A stretch of 64,000 nt of DNA from Cryptomeria japonica (lineage: Eukaryota > Streptophyta > Pinopsida > Cupressales > Cupressaceae): assembly GCF_030272615.1 (NCBI RefSeq), contig NC_081414.1:6395001-6459000 (forward strand), read 5' to 3'. A model generated the notes under the pieces. The model had not been told where the DNA came from. It saw nothing but the letters and a program-made list of their open reading frames with translations, and did no database searches. Made by a program: the position numbers and the translations under genes. Shown piece by piece: positions 47,547 to 59,316 of the stretch (position 1 is its first letter; every line of letters starts with the position of its first letter).

Positions 47547-48692
47547 ATGCCAACATGTGCTTTCACGCCTTTCATCCTTGGAAAGAGTCAAGAAGAAGAA
47601 ACCCAAGATGAGGACTTAGCGGAATGGATCTATAAAGATCCCATCACCACTGATATACTGCAAGTTAAGCTTCCTACGGATCAGTATGGAAAAGGTCTCC
47701 TCATTATGCAAAGAATGGGGTATGATGGTCATAGTGCTTTGGGATATTGCAAACAAGGACGACATGAACCTCTGCTGCCGGAATTAAAGCCCAAAGGTAA
47801 TACAAGCCTAGGCTTTGAAAAAGAGATCTTTCCTAAACTCAAATTCAAAGGAAAACCCAGCAAACCATTATGTCAGCCTATTGCAAAAAGGACATCTTTC
47901 ATTATCAAAGAAACATCAAACACCATCGCAACTGCCCCACCGAGGCTCAAATTCCCAACACCACCATCTACAATGCCCATCATCCCACCAAGCAAACCAG
48001 TAATCCCATTAGCAGCAGCAATAACATCAATAGCACCCTTAGCAGCAACAACTGTATCAAAACCCGCAGCAGCATCTACGACACCAGCAGTTCCAGCAGA
48101 AGCAACTTAGTCAACACTACCGATATTCCCCGTATTGGATTCCTTAATCCCCATCGACCTTCCTGTAGCACTGATCACTGCAAAGGTACATCAACCAATC
48201 ACACCTGCAGTATTTAACTCAAAGGACATCCTAGTATGGTATAGTAATTGGATGCTGGAAAGTGACTCAGAGACTGACTCACATGAGTGGGAATTTGATT
48301 CTGTCCAGCTTAATACTTCAGATGAGGAAGACACATCACTACCTCCACCACGCAAAGACATCCCTATTTATGGAGAAGCACAGATAAAGACCTCTTGGGT
48401 TCTTGAGCTAGAAACATTTTCCACAGGCGCTACGTCTCATCCTACGCCTAATTCTGACAAGGAGAGTACCATCAATGACCTTCACCACAACGTCTTAACC
48501 CTCTCTGATACATCTAATGCACTTAACCTAATCGATGAAGTAATGCCCATTATCCACCCTAAACTCATCGAATGGAACCAACCAAATCCCCCATGTCTTG
48601 ACTTCTTCCAAAATGATGAGGCCATCATTGAATTTTTGGAATTAAGGGATAACTTACCAAGCAGGGATCACAAAGCTGGATTCGCCATATAA
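47547..48692 (+). pseudogene. protease-RT linker with G-patch motif
   Basis: Same frame. Residues YGKGLLIMQRMGYDGHSALG then CKQGRHEPL fit a G-patch (glycines at the expected spacing, near 47,685-47,775). In other systems this is an RNA- or helicase-binding motif, and it also occurs in betaretroviral proteases. An alanine/proline/threonine-rich stretch follows, then an acidic one (ESDSETDSHEWEFD). Stops at TAG 48,108 and TAA 48,690. The same block is in the truncated Tat fragment near 30,440. Confidence 0.82.
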
Positions 48693-48941
48693 TTAAATAG
48701 CACAACATACTTTGGGGCAGATGCCAAACCTTTCAGCTACAAAAATATAACAATAAAACATGGATCTTCTAGTGAAAACCACACTGTGGCACTGTTTGAT
48801 TCAACAAAAGTAAAAAGAAAGAGCGTATCCAATGGTGAAAACCTCTCTGAGGCGCCTGAGGATGAAGGGTTTGACATTCTCCCTGCTAGTACACAACATG
48901 AATGATCAACGATTCTCATTGAGGAAACCAAAGAATACAAT

Positions 48942-50435
48942 GTGGGGACTCCTGAAAATCCTCACCTCATACATTTGGCATCTCTTCTCACTTCAGAAGA
49001 ACAACCTAAATTTATAGAGTTCTTTCAAAAGCGTCAGATCAACTTTGCATGGTCATATGTAGACATGCCTGGGCTTGATCCTGATTTAGTCATGCATCAC
49101 CTCACCGTAGTAGAAGGAGCCAAACCTGTCAAGCAAAAGCTTCGTAAGATGCATCCTCAAATTGCAGTGCTAGTCAAAATAGAACTCAAGAAAGTCCTAG
49201 ATGTTGGTTTCATTAGACCAATTGATTATGCAGAATGGATCTCCAACATTGTGCCTATCGACAAACCAAAAGGGGGCATCCGTATTTGTACTGACTTCAT
49301 AGATCTGAATAAGGCATGTCCTAAGGATGACTTCCCCCTACCAAATATCAACATCATAGTAGATCTGACAATAGGACATGCCATGCTTTCACTCATGGAT
49401 GGCTTTTCAGGATACAATCAGATAAAGATCGCACCAAAGGATCAACATAAGACAGCTTTCACATGTCCATGGGGCACATATTGTTGGAATGTAATGCCTT
49501 TCGGTCTAAAGAATGCAGGAGTGACCTATCAACAAGCAATGACCACCATCTTCTATGACATGATGCATACTATGATGGAAGATTATGTTGATGACTTACT
49601 AGCAAAATCACTCACCAGAGAAGAGCATCTCAACATATTAGATAAAATCTTTGATAGACTGGAACAATACCATGTTTGACTCAACCCAAAGAAATGTGTC
49701 TTTGGAGTAACCTCCGGGAAGCTTCTAGGATACATTGTCTCAAGCAAAGGTATTGAGGTCGACCCAGCAAAGGTAAAAGAAATCATGGACATGCCACCAC
49801 CAAAGAATTTTAGTCAGCTAAGGACATTACAAGGACGACTTCAATCCATCCGAAGATTCATTGCACAATTGGCTGATAAGTGTCATCCATTCACACACCT
49901 GCTACATAAGAACATCCGCTTTCAATGGGATGCCAGATGCCAGCAAGCATTCCAAATGCTCAAAGACTATCTCATGAATACACCATTGTTGATCCCACCA
50001 GATCCAAGTAGACCGTTATTACTCTATATCTCAGCAACAAGTACAACATTGGGGGTATTACTGGCACAACATAATGCCAAAGGGAAAGAATGTGTTGTCT
50101 ATTACATCTTTCGCACACTGGTTGGCTATGAACTCAATTACACACCTATTGAGCGAGCTTGCCTAGCAGTAATCTTAGCAGCCACTAAACTGAGGCACTA
50201 TCTGTTAACACACAAGGTACAACTCATTGCAAAGATGGATCCACTAAAGTATTTACTCAGCAAAGCAGCATTGACAGGCCACTTGGCCAAATGGGTGATG
50301 ATTTTAAGTGAACTTGACATCAAATATGTAGACCGTAAGGCTATCAAAGGTCAAGTTATTGCAGATCAGTTGGCCGATTCACCTCTCATAGGCGATCATC
50401 CTCTCATTTCCAATTTTCCAGATGAAGAGATATGA
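48942..50435 (+). pseudogene. reverse transcriptase and RNase H of the 18.55-kb element
   Basis: Same frame as gag. RT motifs: KLRKMHPQIAVLVKIELKK, VPIDKPKGGIRICTDF, LSLMDGFSGYNQIKI, FGLKNAGVTYQQAM and the catalytic YVDD at 49,584-49,595. Then LLGYIVSSKGIEVDP and LRTLQGRLQSIRRFIAQLA. The first RNase H follows (LLLYISATSTTLGVLLAQ, ERACLAVILAATKLRHYLL). The acidic residue usually present in YISATSTTLG (YLS.SD..L) appears altered, as expected in Tat elements, where this domain is partly decayed. Stops: TGA 48,903 just upstream, TGA 49,677, TGA 50,433. Confidence 0.95.
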
Positions 50436-52208
50436 ATGAACACAACAGCACAACCATGGAAACTATACTTGGATGGTTCATACACTAGGCATGGCTCGGG
50501 GGCAGGCATTTTGTTTATCACACCTCAAGGTGACAACATCCCGAAGTCTTACAGGCTCACATTTCCATGCACAAACAACATAACAGAGTATGAGGCCTTG
50601 ATCACAGGACTCAGGCTAGCCGTACAATGGAAATTACAAGAACTACAAGTATATGGTGACTCCCAACTGGTCATTCGACAAGCAACAGATGAATATCAGA
50701 CCAAGGATGATAAACTCATGCCATATAAGCAAATGGTGGACAATCTCAAGGCATCGTTTACTACAATTACCTTTGAGCAGATACCAAGAGATCGGAATCG
50801 AGCTGCTGATGCCATGGCTACCATTGCATCTCTCCTAGATCTTCCACAGAATTCAACATGCTATGAGTTCTTGGTAGAACAACTTTGGATCCCCGCTTAT
50901 GATATCCTCGAATCCAAGATGATATGTCACCTTGTCGGTTTTGAATCCCCATGGTACGGTGAGTTCTACACCTATCTCTGCGATCACACCCTTCCTCCCA
51001 ACCAATCGAATAACCAATATAAAACCTTCATTCGCCAAATTGCTCGATATACCATTATTGCCGAAACCCTATACCGACGCAGTCTTGATGGTACTCTCCT
51101 TCGATGTCTGGAACAAGATGAGATAACAAAGGCCTTGGAAGAGATACATGAAGGAATTTGTGGGACTCACTCAAGTGGTCTGTCACTAGCCAAGAAACTC
51201 CTGTGCAATGGATACTATTGGCCATCTATGGAAAAAGACTCATATTACTTTGTCAGAAAGTGCAAAAAATGCCAAGTTTATGGCGACTTGATACATGCAC
51301 CGACACAAGAATTGCAACCCATCACAACACCATGGCGTTTTTGTCAATGGGGCCTTGACCTTGTGGGTAAAATCCATCCATCTTCATCCAATGGCCATAA
51401 ATTCATTATTACCGCCACCGAATATTTCACAAAGTGGATCGAAGTTGTTCCACTTACCCAAGTTACCGGCAAGCAGATCGCCTCATTCATCCTCAATTAC
51501 ATCATCTGCCGGTATGGTGTACCCATGTCCATCATCACAGATAACGGTCTTCCTTTCAAAAATTAGGATGTCCGTGAACTCTGTGAGAAATTTCACATCC
51601 AACACCGCTTTTCTACTCCCTATTACCCACAAGGCAATGGTCAGGCCGAAGCATCAAATAAAAACATATTGAGGATCCTAAAGAAGACAGTCAATGATGC
51701 CGATTGTGATTGGCACATTCAATTGAATCCAGCACTATGGGCATATCGAACTAGCATTCAAACCCCTACAGGCACAACTCCCTACTCATTAGTTTATGGT
51801 GCAGAAGCTATTTTACCTATTGAGGTAGAGATCCCATCACTACGGGTTTCCTTGCACAATCTCATTGATGATGAAGCATATAGAGTATCCCATCTTCAGG
51901 ACTTAGAGTTACTTGATGAGAAGCGACAAGCTGCATACAACCATCTCAAAGCCTATCAGCAGTGCATGAGCAGAATTTATAATCATCGAGTTAGAGCTCA
52001 TACATTTGAGGTAGGTGATCTTGTTCTCTGAGAGAATCCTCATAACCAACCAAACAAAGAACATTAGGGAAAGTTTGAATCAAACTGGCTAGGCCCATAT
52101 GTTGTCATTGCTGTATTTGGGTCCAGGGCATATCAGTTGGCTACATCAGAAGGAGAACCGCTCGCAGATCCAATCAACAGTATGCACCTGAAAAGGTTTT
52201 ATACATGA
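50436..52208 (+). pseudogene. archaeal-type RNase H and integrase of the 18.55-kb element
   Basis: Same frame. The second RNase H reads WKLYLDGSYTRHGSGAGI, NNITEYEALITGLRLA, VYGDSQLVIRQ and DRNRAADAMA, holding the D-E-D-D set. This duplicate RNase H defines the Tat lineage. The integrase has the H-H-C-C zinc site (IHEGICGTHSSG ... CKKC), the catalytic Asp at 51,357 (LDLVG), Asp at 51,540 (TDNG) and Glu at 51,648 (GQAEA), and the C-terminal GPYVVI and MHLKRF blocks. Final stop TGA 52,206. Premature stops: TAG 51,564, TGA 52,029, TAG 52,065. All catalytic residues remain. Confidence 0.95.
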
Positions 52209-54834
52209 GCTGCACATAGCATCAGGCTCCCTTACATACCAGCGAAAATACCAAAAACATCCAGATAAATGACCTGAAGAAAACACACAAACGTCAAAAG
52301 AATAAAGAAAAATCATGCATCCAAACGGTGAACAAACAGTCTGGTGGCACCTTGGGTAAGTGCGATGGTGAAAACCTGGCAAACATGCACCACTCGTAAA
52401 GACTATGGCTCAATTATCTTTCAGGCTCGTTGCGATCACATTCATGCATACACACATCCATCCATCCAAACCATGTCTTGTTATTTGATCTGTAATCAAA
52501 GAAAGTACTTCATGCATCTTGCATCCCGCTTTTTCATAGTCATGTCTAAACTTGGGGGCAAAGCCCTTAAATCTAGTTGATGGAAGTGGATTCTACATTG
52601 CTGGTGATTCATTGGGTAAAACATTCAAAAATGTCTCACAAAATCCAAAAACATTCAAAAATGTCTCACAAAATCCAAAAACATTCAAAAATGTCTCACA
52701 AAAATAAAAAAACATTCAAAACAATACAAAATCCACAAACAATGGAAAACATCGAAAATCACACAAAAACATGGCAACACCTTGTACATACTCATCCACG
52801 TAGATACAAAACAAACATTGACAAATACTCGCACAAATGATCACTTATCAAAATTGACCAAAACAATTGACATCAACAATCAAACTGTCTTAAAAAAGGA
52901 TGCATCCTTCCTTACCAAAAACAAAGACAACAATGACGTTTTCTTTGACAAGAAAATCATGTTAAGCTATCAAATACTTGGTTGATTTGTGAGTAATTCA
53001 TTCATTTATCTATATCAGGATCTTTCAGCATTATTTTGTATCGTCTGCGCATTATTTCCAATGAAGTACTGGGGCATGTACTAATGGTGTCTATGTGGGA
53101 AGTTCACCAAGCTATGTGATCTCATGCAAAATGCAATCATAGATCATTACGGCTTGCTGACTATAGCGTATACCTCGACCATATGAGCATGAACCATTAC
53201 CAAGGATCCCTATTCTTTATTCTTTATGTATATACTGTTTGTTTGTAGGTACAATGCTCTTCCTTTGGTTCCTTCCTCCTCATCCAATTTGGATAAAGGT
53301 TTTTATCTCTTATTACGGTATGCACTTGTCTCAAGATATGATCAGCCTAAGATCAAGGAGGACGATCCAAGTCATGCATGAACGGAGATGATCCTTGTCT
53401 GTTCCACAAGCAATGCTCTGGTCGATTTGACCCTTATATCAAGTCGTTTGTATTAACTTGCTATATAAAATCCATGTAAGAAATACTAAGGTCATCTTGA
53501 ATCATTATGTCAAAGATGCTTGTATTCTCTTCCAATATTTTAAAGCTCAATGATGAAAATAGAGCATTATGGATCATCATTTCATCTCATCTGTTTATAT
53601 ATTACATTCCGTTGCATATCACCCATCCATTCACTCATTCATATGTAGGATTTATATGCAAATGTGACCATTAAGCTAGTCTTCGATACAATCACGACCG
53701 AGTACTCTAATACATCATCAATGCATCATGCAAAGTCTCAAAAACCTTGCATTCCTCATGGTCATATCATCATTAGATTTAGTTGCATTTTGCATTAAGT
53801 ACATTCATGTCATTTTTAAATTAACATTGCATATAGTTCATTTAGTTTATTGACATTAGTCTTCATTAATCATTTGCATAATTGCATAATCATAAATAAT
53901 TAGATTCATTCATGAGATCAAATTGTCCTTGATTGTATTAAGCCATTTACTATGCATTCATTTAGTGTCAATTATCCATTATCATTTCATTATCCTTTAT
54001 CATTTATCATTGCATACATTCATGTATCTATTTATTAGTTAAAAGGTGCATTCATTCATCCATTATTAAGTATATTATTATGCTCATGTTAGGATTCATT
54101 TACATTACATTCATTATCCTTTTTTAATTAACTTAAGGTGCAGTTATTAACCATACGTTGTAGTACCATCACATTATCATTTTTACTTAATCATATTTAA
54201 ACATTTAGAATCATAAAACCATTTGTTTCCAAAAAACATTGGTTCATATAATTTTATGTGTCTATTATACATATGCATTCATCTAGACCTTATCATATAA
54301 ACATTTGTACTTTACATTTTGTTTATCCATATTACATTCATATAACAAAACATCTAGATGCATATCCATACATAGCATCATTTATTCAAACATTGCATTA
54401 ACATCATTGCATAATTATCTCATCATTATATCAAAATAGGAAACACCAAAATCCTGTTCATCATATCATCATTATGCATACATCCTCATCATGACATTAC
54501 ATACATATAAACAATGCATCAAAACAAATCATACATATATAAACCTGCATTCATATGTCAGTATCCAACATCATAAAACATCATAAAAAAATGCATATAA
54601 GAATCATCTCATCAATGCATACATATCCATCTAAGCAATAAACTCATAAACTCATCATCCTACATAAACATCCATACATATCAAATGCATATCATCAAAA
54701 TATAGGATCTCCTCATATATATCATCTCATATATCAGAGTACAAAGAAGTCTACAAAATCGGCTACCAAGAGCCATCCAAGATACAATCCAAAAATAAAT
54801 AATGATACAATACATATATGCAAAAAATGCTCTC
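52209..54834 (+). other. 3' spacer of the 18.55-kb element
   Basis: Non-coding, AT-rich, with long 'cattcatt/tcatcatt' low-complexity text from about 53.6 to 54.7 kb. Contains the 30-bp repeats listed next. It separates pol from the 3' end of the convergent antisense gene. Confidence 0.7.
52621..52703. repeat. 30-bp tandem repeat, about 2.8 copies
   Basis: The unit 'acattcaaaaatgtctcaca' plus 'aaatccaaaa' repeats exactly twice and then partly a third time. Confidence 0.95.
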
Positions 54835-57515
54835 TCAGATGCCACTCTGACTAGATGTTGTACCACCATCGCCACCTGGTCCCCCACTGGTCCCCACACC
54901 ATCCGATCTATCTCTCCGTGGAGGCCCCATCAAACCCCCACTCACTCCTGCATCCCTTGATCTATCCCTCCGTAGAGGACCCATCACACCCCCACTGCTC
55001 TGCATCCTCTGTGATCGCTCTGATCTGGCCTGCCGCATCTGTGAATAGCTAAGTGCTCGCTGACTAGCTCGCACCACCTACTCATATAAACCCTGCTAGT
55101 AGTCTATCTCAGCCGGTGCTCGCCGCATCTCCCTCATCACCTCCCCCGTAGGCCTGTGTGCTCCTACTCCAACCCGGACTCTCTCCTGTAGCTCTGCTAA
55201 TCTCTCCACCGCACTATCCCTCTCCTGCAGCACTACAGCCAGCTTTGACTCCCGTGCAAATAGCTACACATCTCTAGCTGCCACCTCTGCCTCCAAATCC
55301 TCTACCCGAGTTTGCAAATGTGCTATCATATGATCCCTAAGATCTCCAGTGGCTCCCTCCCCGGTATCCATAGCAGCCTCACCTGTACCACCCTCTCCAG
55401 TAGCTCTCTCCCCTCTGTCCATCGGGATCTCCCTCTCCATACCTCTACCACCCAGTCTAACTCCTCCCTGTATCAGCGGTCCCTATGATATCCGTAGTGG
55501 CAGTCCACCTCTCCCTCTCCACTGAATCCGAATCCCCAACCCACCACCTCCTCCACCACCACCTCCTCCTCTATCTCCCCCATCTCCTCTCCCTCCTCCA
55601 CCTGCCCTCGGTCCTCGACCTCCTTCCCTCCTCCGTCTCCGTCCCCTCTCATCCTCAAAATCGGGCACCGGCTCTACTGGATCGGATATCCGTAGAATCG
55701 GATGCGCCACTCGGTACTGCGTGTACTCATCTGATACCCCTGCATCCACGACCCTCGGTCATATGTCCCAAGGTCTCGCCTGCAGCGTCTGAAACTCTGC
55801 TAGTGCCTGGTCATACAACAGCACTGGCCCCCATGCATATCTCTCCCGAATCACTCGAGCATACTCCCCTGATCCACTAGGCAATCCCTGCTGCCGTCCA
55901 AACTGCCTCATCACTCTCCCTAGCCCCTGTCTCTCTACATGGTACGAGGTCCTCCCAATGAGGAATTGGGTCCTGAATACATAGGGCAGTGCCTCTGCAT
56001 CATCATCCTAGGGCTCGCACTCCAGGTATGGTTGCCATATGACTGCATCCAGATCATCTAATGCCCGCCGCCACCACTCTAACTTCCCCAGGTGGGGCTG
56101 ACTCATCATACCGCTATACATAAACATATATGGCTGATCCACTACACGGAACCTAAGACTCACTGGTCGAGTCATTGGTAGGTGCTCCTAGGCCCAAATA
56201 TGTAGCAGTGTCACTCCCACTGCTAAAGAACCCCTCCCATGGTAAACCACTTCATGAAGCTCCTGATAAAGGTGCGCCAGCACGTACGACCCCCAAGCAA
56301 ATCGGGTCCCCTCAGTAATCATCATCTCGATCACCTACCCCCACCCAACGGACAAACCATGTGATCGCCTGTCTGGACACAGAAGTCCTCCCACAATGCT
56401 TGATAAAACTGCTGGTAAAGGCTCATATAATGCAGCTATCTCCTCCCACGCAATGGAGCCATCATCAATGAACACATCCTCATCGAAGAACCTCTGAACT
56501 GCTAGAGTCCCCCATGATCTGTCATACGTGACCAGCTCCCCCCAAATCGGAATACGCAGGATGCGCCACACATCCTCCAGGGTCACTGTCATCTCCCGCT
56601 GTGCCAGATGAAAGGTGCACATCTCGCTGTGCCACCGCTCTGCTAATGCCGTCATCAATTTGTGATTCATCCGAATCATGGGCATGTGCATCACATCATA
56701 TAATCCAATCACGGCAATACAATCGATCTCTGCCTTTGTCAATCGATCCCGCAACCCCTGTGTCGCCAGATGTCTCTTGCGTAACTGCAACACACGTAGA
56801 TCCTCCTACACATGGGCATCCATCAATCATCATTAGTTGTTTTGTTTCAAACTTTCTTAAGTTTAGACCTAGACTATCAACAAATACTTTGATCAAGTAT
56901 CTTCGGGTCTCAACAGGTAAGCAATTATGACAACCTAGACTTCAACAGACATTTATCCTAATGACCTAAGTCTCATCAGGCTGCTATGGTTCAAAACAAC
57001 TCCCACTTCACCTCCCTATCCATCCATCTTTGGCATCGGGAGATTATCACACAAACTGGGGCATCCCTTATCTTGCAAACAACAACACTATTTTGTACAC
57101 AAAAGCGCTACTTACCTACAATAACACTGAATTCCTAACAAACGCGCTCAATAAGCTATCCAAAAGCGCTCAAACTACAAGCACTAATTCATAACAATAG
57201 CGCTCAATTAAACACTCAATAGCGTTTATTAATCAAACGCGCCTAAACTAGCCTACAATAGCGCTACAATTTTCAAAAGCGCTCAAACAACACCTCAATA
57301 GCGCCATTACGACACAGTAGCACTAGTTAATTGGACAAAAGTGCCAAAACATAGTTTCAGCGCTATTGTTCCGACTCAACTTGGACTCAGCAAAAAGCGT
57401 CTCAAAAATGCATAAAAATTAAAATTTCAAATGTGCGTACCACTGGTCCATAGTCGTCTGGCCGCTGGAACTGACGAACTCGCTCGAGACGGTGCTCTGC
57501 TACTGGTACAGGCAT
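54835..57515 (-). pseudogene. antisense two-exon plant mobile domain (PMD) gene inside the 18.55-kb element
   Basis: Exon 1: 57,515-57,441, MPVPVAEHRLERVRQF, 25 codons. Intron: GTACGC at 57,440 to GTAG at 56,806, 635 bp. Exon 2: 56,805-54,835, 657 codons. After a 2-base deletion near its start (judged against the element (i) copy), exon 2 is one frame broken by seven TAG and one TGA, all explainable as Trp or Gln codons changed by one transition. N-terminal half: IGLYDVMHMPMI, RWHSEMCTFHLAQREMTVT then LEDVWRILRIP, the PMD signature, and HLPMTRPVSLRFRV further on. Then a glycine/arginine-rich stretch near 55,530-55,620, a charged helical stretch, and a tail with SGG(V/L)MGP repeated. PMD proteins (MAIN/MAIL type) are nuclear, and the domain is known from transposons. 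Expression and function here are not shown. Confidence 0.85.
57100..57372 (-). repeat. array of AGCGCT motifs inside the antisense intron
   Basis: At least ten variants of (A/C)AA(T/A)AGCGCT, mostly in inverted sense relative to the leader array at 42.2-42.5 kb, ending with 'cagcgctattg' at about 57,359. They lie wholly within the predicted intron. Confidence 0.88.
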
Positions 57516-57612
57516 CTCGACTGCTACTCGCTCCTCTCAAAAGTCACTATCAGAGCTATAGTTTCACACTGGTCGCGGTCACAAATGATCCTGTTTTCCT
57601 CCCTTTCACCCC

Positions 57613-57619
57613 ATTTAAA
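57613..57619 (-). promoter_or_regulatory. TATA-like element of the antisense PMD gene
   Basis: The minus strand reads GTTTAAATGG about 100 bp before the ATG at 57,515 and 310 bp inside the PPT. Downstream text 'agggaggaaaacaggatcattt' in pieces matches the sequence after the TATA box at 34,728. The TATA match itself is weaker than in element (i). Confidence 0.45.
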
Positions 57620-57919
57620 CCCTTCGCAATCACCGTATCTTCCCCCCCGCTCACCGCCGTGGTCCCCGTGAATTTCTCGAGCCCCCCATTTCTCCATTTC
57701 CGCCTCGATTTCTTCTATTTTTCACCAGTATTGCTAACTTCTTCTCTTCTAACACCCTACCAATTTTCATTTTTTTTCGAGAGATCGCCCGATTTTTCGA
57801 AAAAAAATTTCAGCCCATCTCTCGAGGGGGCATACCACCCACTAAATTTACATTTTATGGGGCATTTCTTCACACCAGTTTTTCTTTCTTTGAAATGACG
57901 CGATAAACTGCACCATCTC

Positions 57920-57932
57920 AAAGAGGGGCAAA
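57920..57932 (+). other. polypurine tract of the 18.55-kb element
   Basis: AAAGAGGGGCAAA directly before the right LTR; the primer site for plus-strand DNA synthesis. Confidence 0.92.
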
Positions 57933-59316
57933 TGTAGTCACACAAATCTGTCCAGCTTAATTAAATGAATATTTGCTATTTATTTGATTAAAAATACACT
58001 AGCCATGAGCTAATTAATTAAATATTTAATTAATCCATCTTCAAACATTCTCCTATTAATTAAATAAATTATTCAATTTATTTTAATTAATTCATTAAAC
58101 CAAGTTCATAAATCAATTAAATAAATAAAATCTATTTATTTAATTAAATCCCCCTATTCCTCTTTTAAATAAATTAAATTAAACATTTATTTAAATCATT
58201 ATCCCCCCCACTTGCATTCTCCTAAAAATGCAACTTGCACACATTTATTGAAATAAATTAATTTATTTTAAATAAAAATCCTATTTTCCCTCACCCACCA
58301 AATCTAATTGCATTCCTAAACCCCCTTCTAGATTCTTCTAACCCCTTCCTAATTAGCCTAATCCATCCCCTAATTATAGTCACATTCCTAAGCAACATGG
58401 AGTCACTTCTCAAAGACTTCAAAGTTTTTGAAAAGCATTTAATGCTTTGTGTGTTCAACAATTTAACCTTTAAAGTCTTCCAAAACCACTAATGGCTCTT
58501 ACATGACCATTAATGGCTCTTATATAACCATTTATAGTTATTTCAACTTGTCTCCCCAAACATTTATGGCTTTGACCATGTTTATCCCTCTTGCCTTTTG
58601 CACAAGAGTTTATCGATTAGATAAAAGCTTTATTCTTTGAATAAAGAGTTTATTCATTCAACTAACCTTGACCTTAACTCCCAAGGTCATGTCAAGCATT
58701 TAATGCTTATTCCCTCTCCTCTCAACCTATCTCACATTGACACTTGTCATCTTGGGATTGGGTTGAAATCCCTCACATGGATTTGAAATCATTCAATCCT
58801 GACCCTTGTTGAGATTGTTCAATCTCAACCATCCATTGCTCCATTTTCTCTATAAATAGAGCTCATTTCTTCATAATCCAGATCCTGAAAACTTGTATGC
58901 ATTTAACCTATAGGCATTTTAGAGAGCATTTAGCATAGAAAACTAATATCTTGTTATTTTGGTTAAAATCAATCATTTTTTATAGCATCTAGTATTTTAG
59001 CTTTTCATTTTACATTTGGAGCAAAATACTCAAATCTCAATCCTCCATAATCATCCATAGTACAAAAAGCTGCTGAGAGCTACACTATTTTGGAACTTGG
59101 AGAGGAGAGGAACAAAGGAGAAGGAGCCAAGAGCATGTTAGGAGGCATTTGGAGATGCCTCATCATATTTGCTTCTTTAGTTAAATATTCTTTCGTGTTC
59201 TTAGTATCTCTTTTGATACGCCTGTTTAGATTAGCTTTTGGTTAACTAACACTAACGATTTCTTGTGTCTTGTGTTGTTTGTCATTTGCTAACCTTGTCC
59301 ATTTTGCAGAGTATCA
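57933..59316 (+). repeat. right LTR of the 18.55-kb element
   Basis: 1,384 bp, TGTAGTCACA to GAGTATCA, TATA box at 58,851-58,858. It differs from the left LTR at about 31 positions by my count, including one C-run length change. Confidence 0.97.

Larger units (their letters stand above)
40767..59316 (+). mobile_element. complete 18.55-kb Tat-lineage Ty3/gypsy retrotransposon with antisense PMD gene
   Basis: It is bounded by near-identical LTRs of about 1,385 bp and a perfect 5-bp target duplication. Order: LTR, PBS, 2.7-kb leader, gag, protease, G-patch linker, reverse transcriptase, RNase H, second (archaeal-type) RNase H, integrase, 2.6-kb spacer, antisense PMD gene, PPT, LTR. Integrase after RNase H is the Ty3/gypsy order, and the dual RNase H marks the Tat group (the group that includes Ogre). 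I counted about 31 differences between the two LTRs (roughly 2%), mostly transitions, so it is younger than its neighbours. Its host is element (ii), in the opposite orientation. Confidence 0.97.

Noticed and set aside
54855-55880. Proline-rich plus-strand frames at 54.9-55.9 kb
   Set aside because: They are the complement of the Gly/Arg-rich antisense PMD gene, which has a consistent frame, domain match and homologue.
57431-57898. 155-codon plus-strand frame before the right LTR
   Set aside because: Lies over the antisense first exon and promoter; no domain and rich in Phe/Pro/Ser from pyrimidine-biased sequence.
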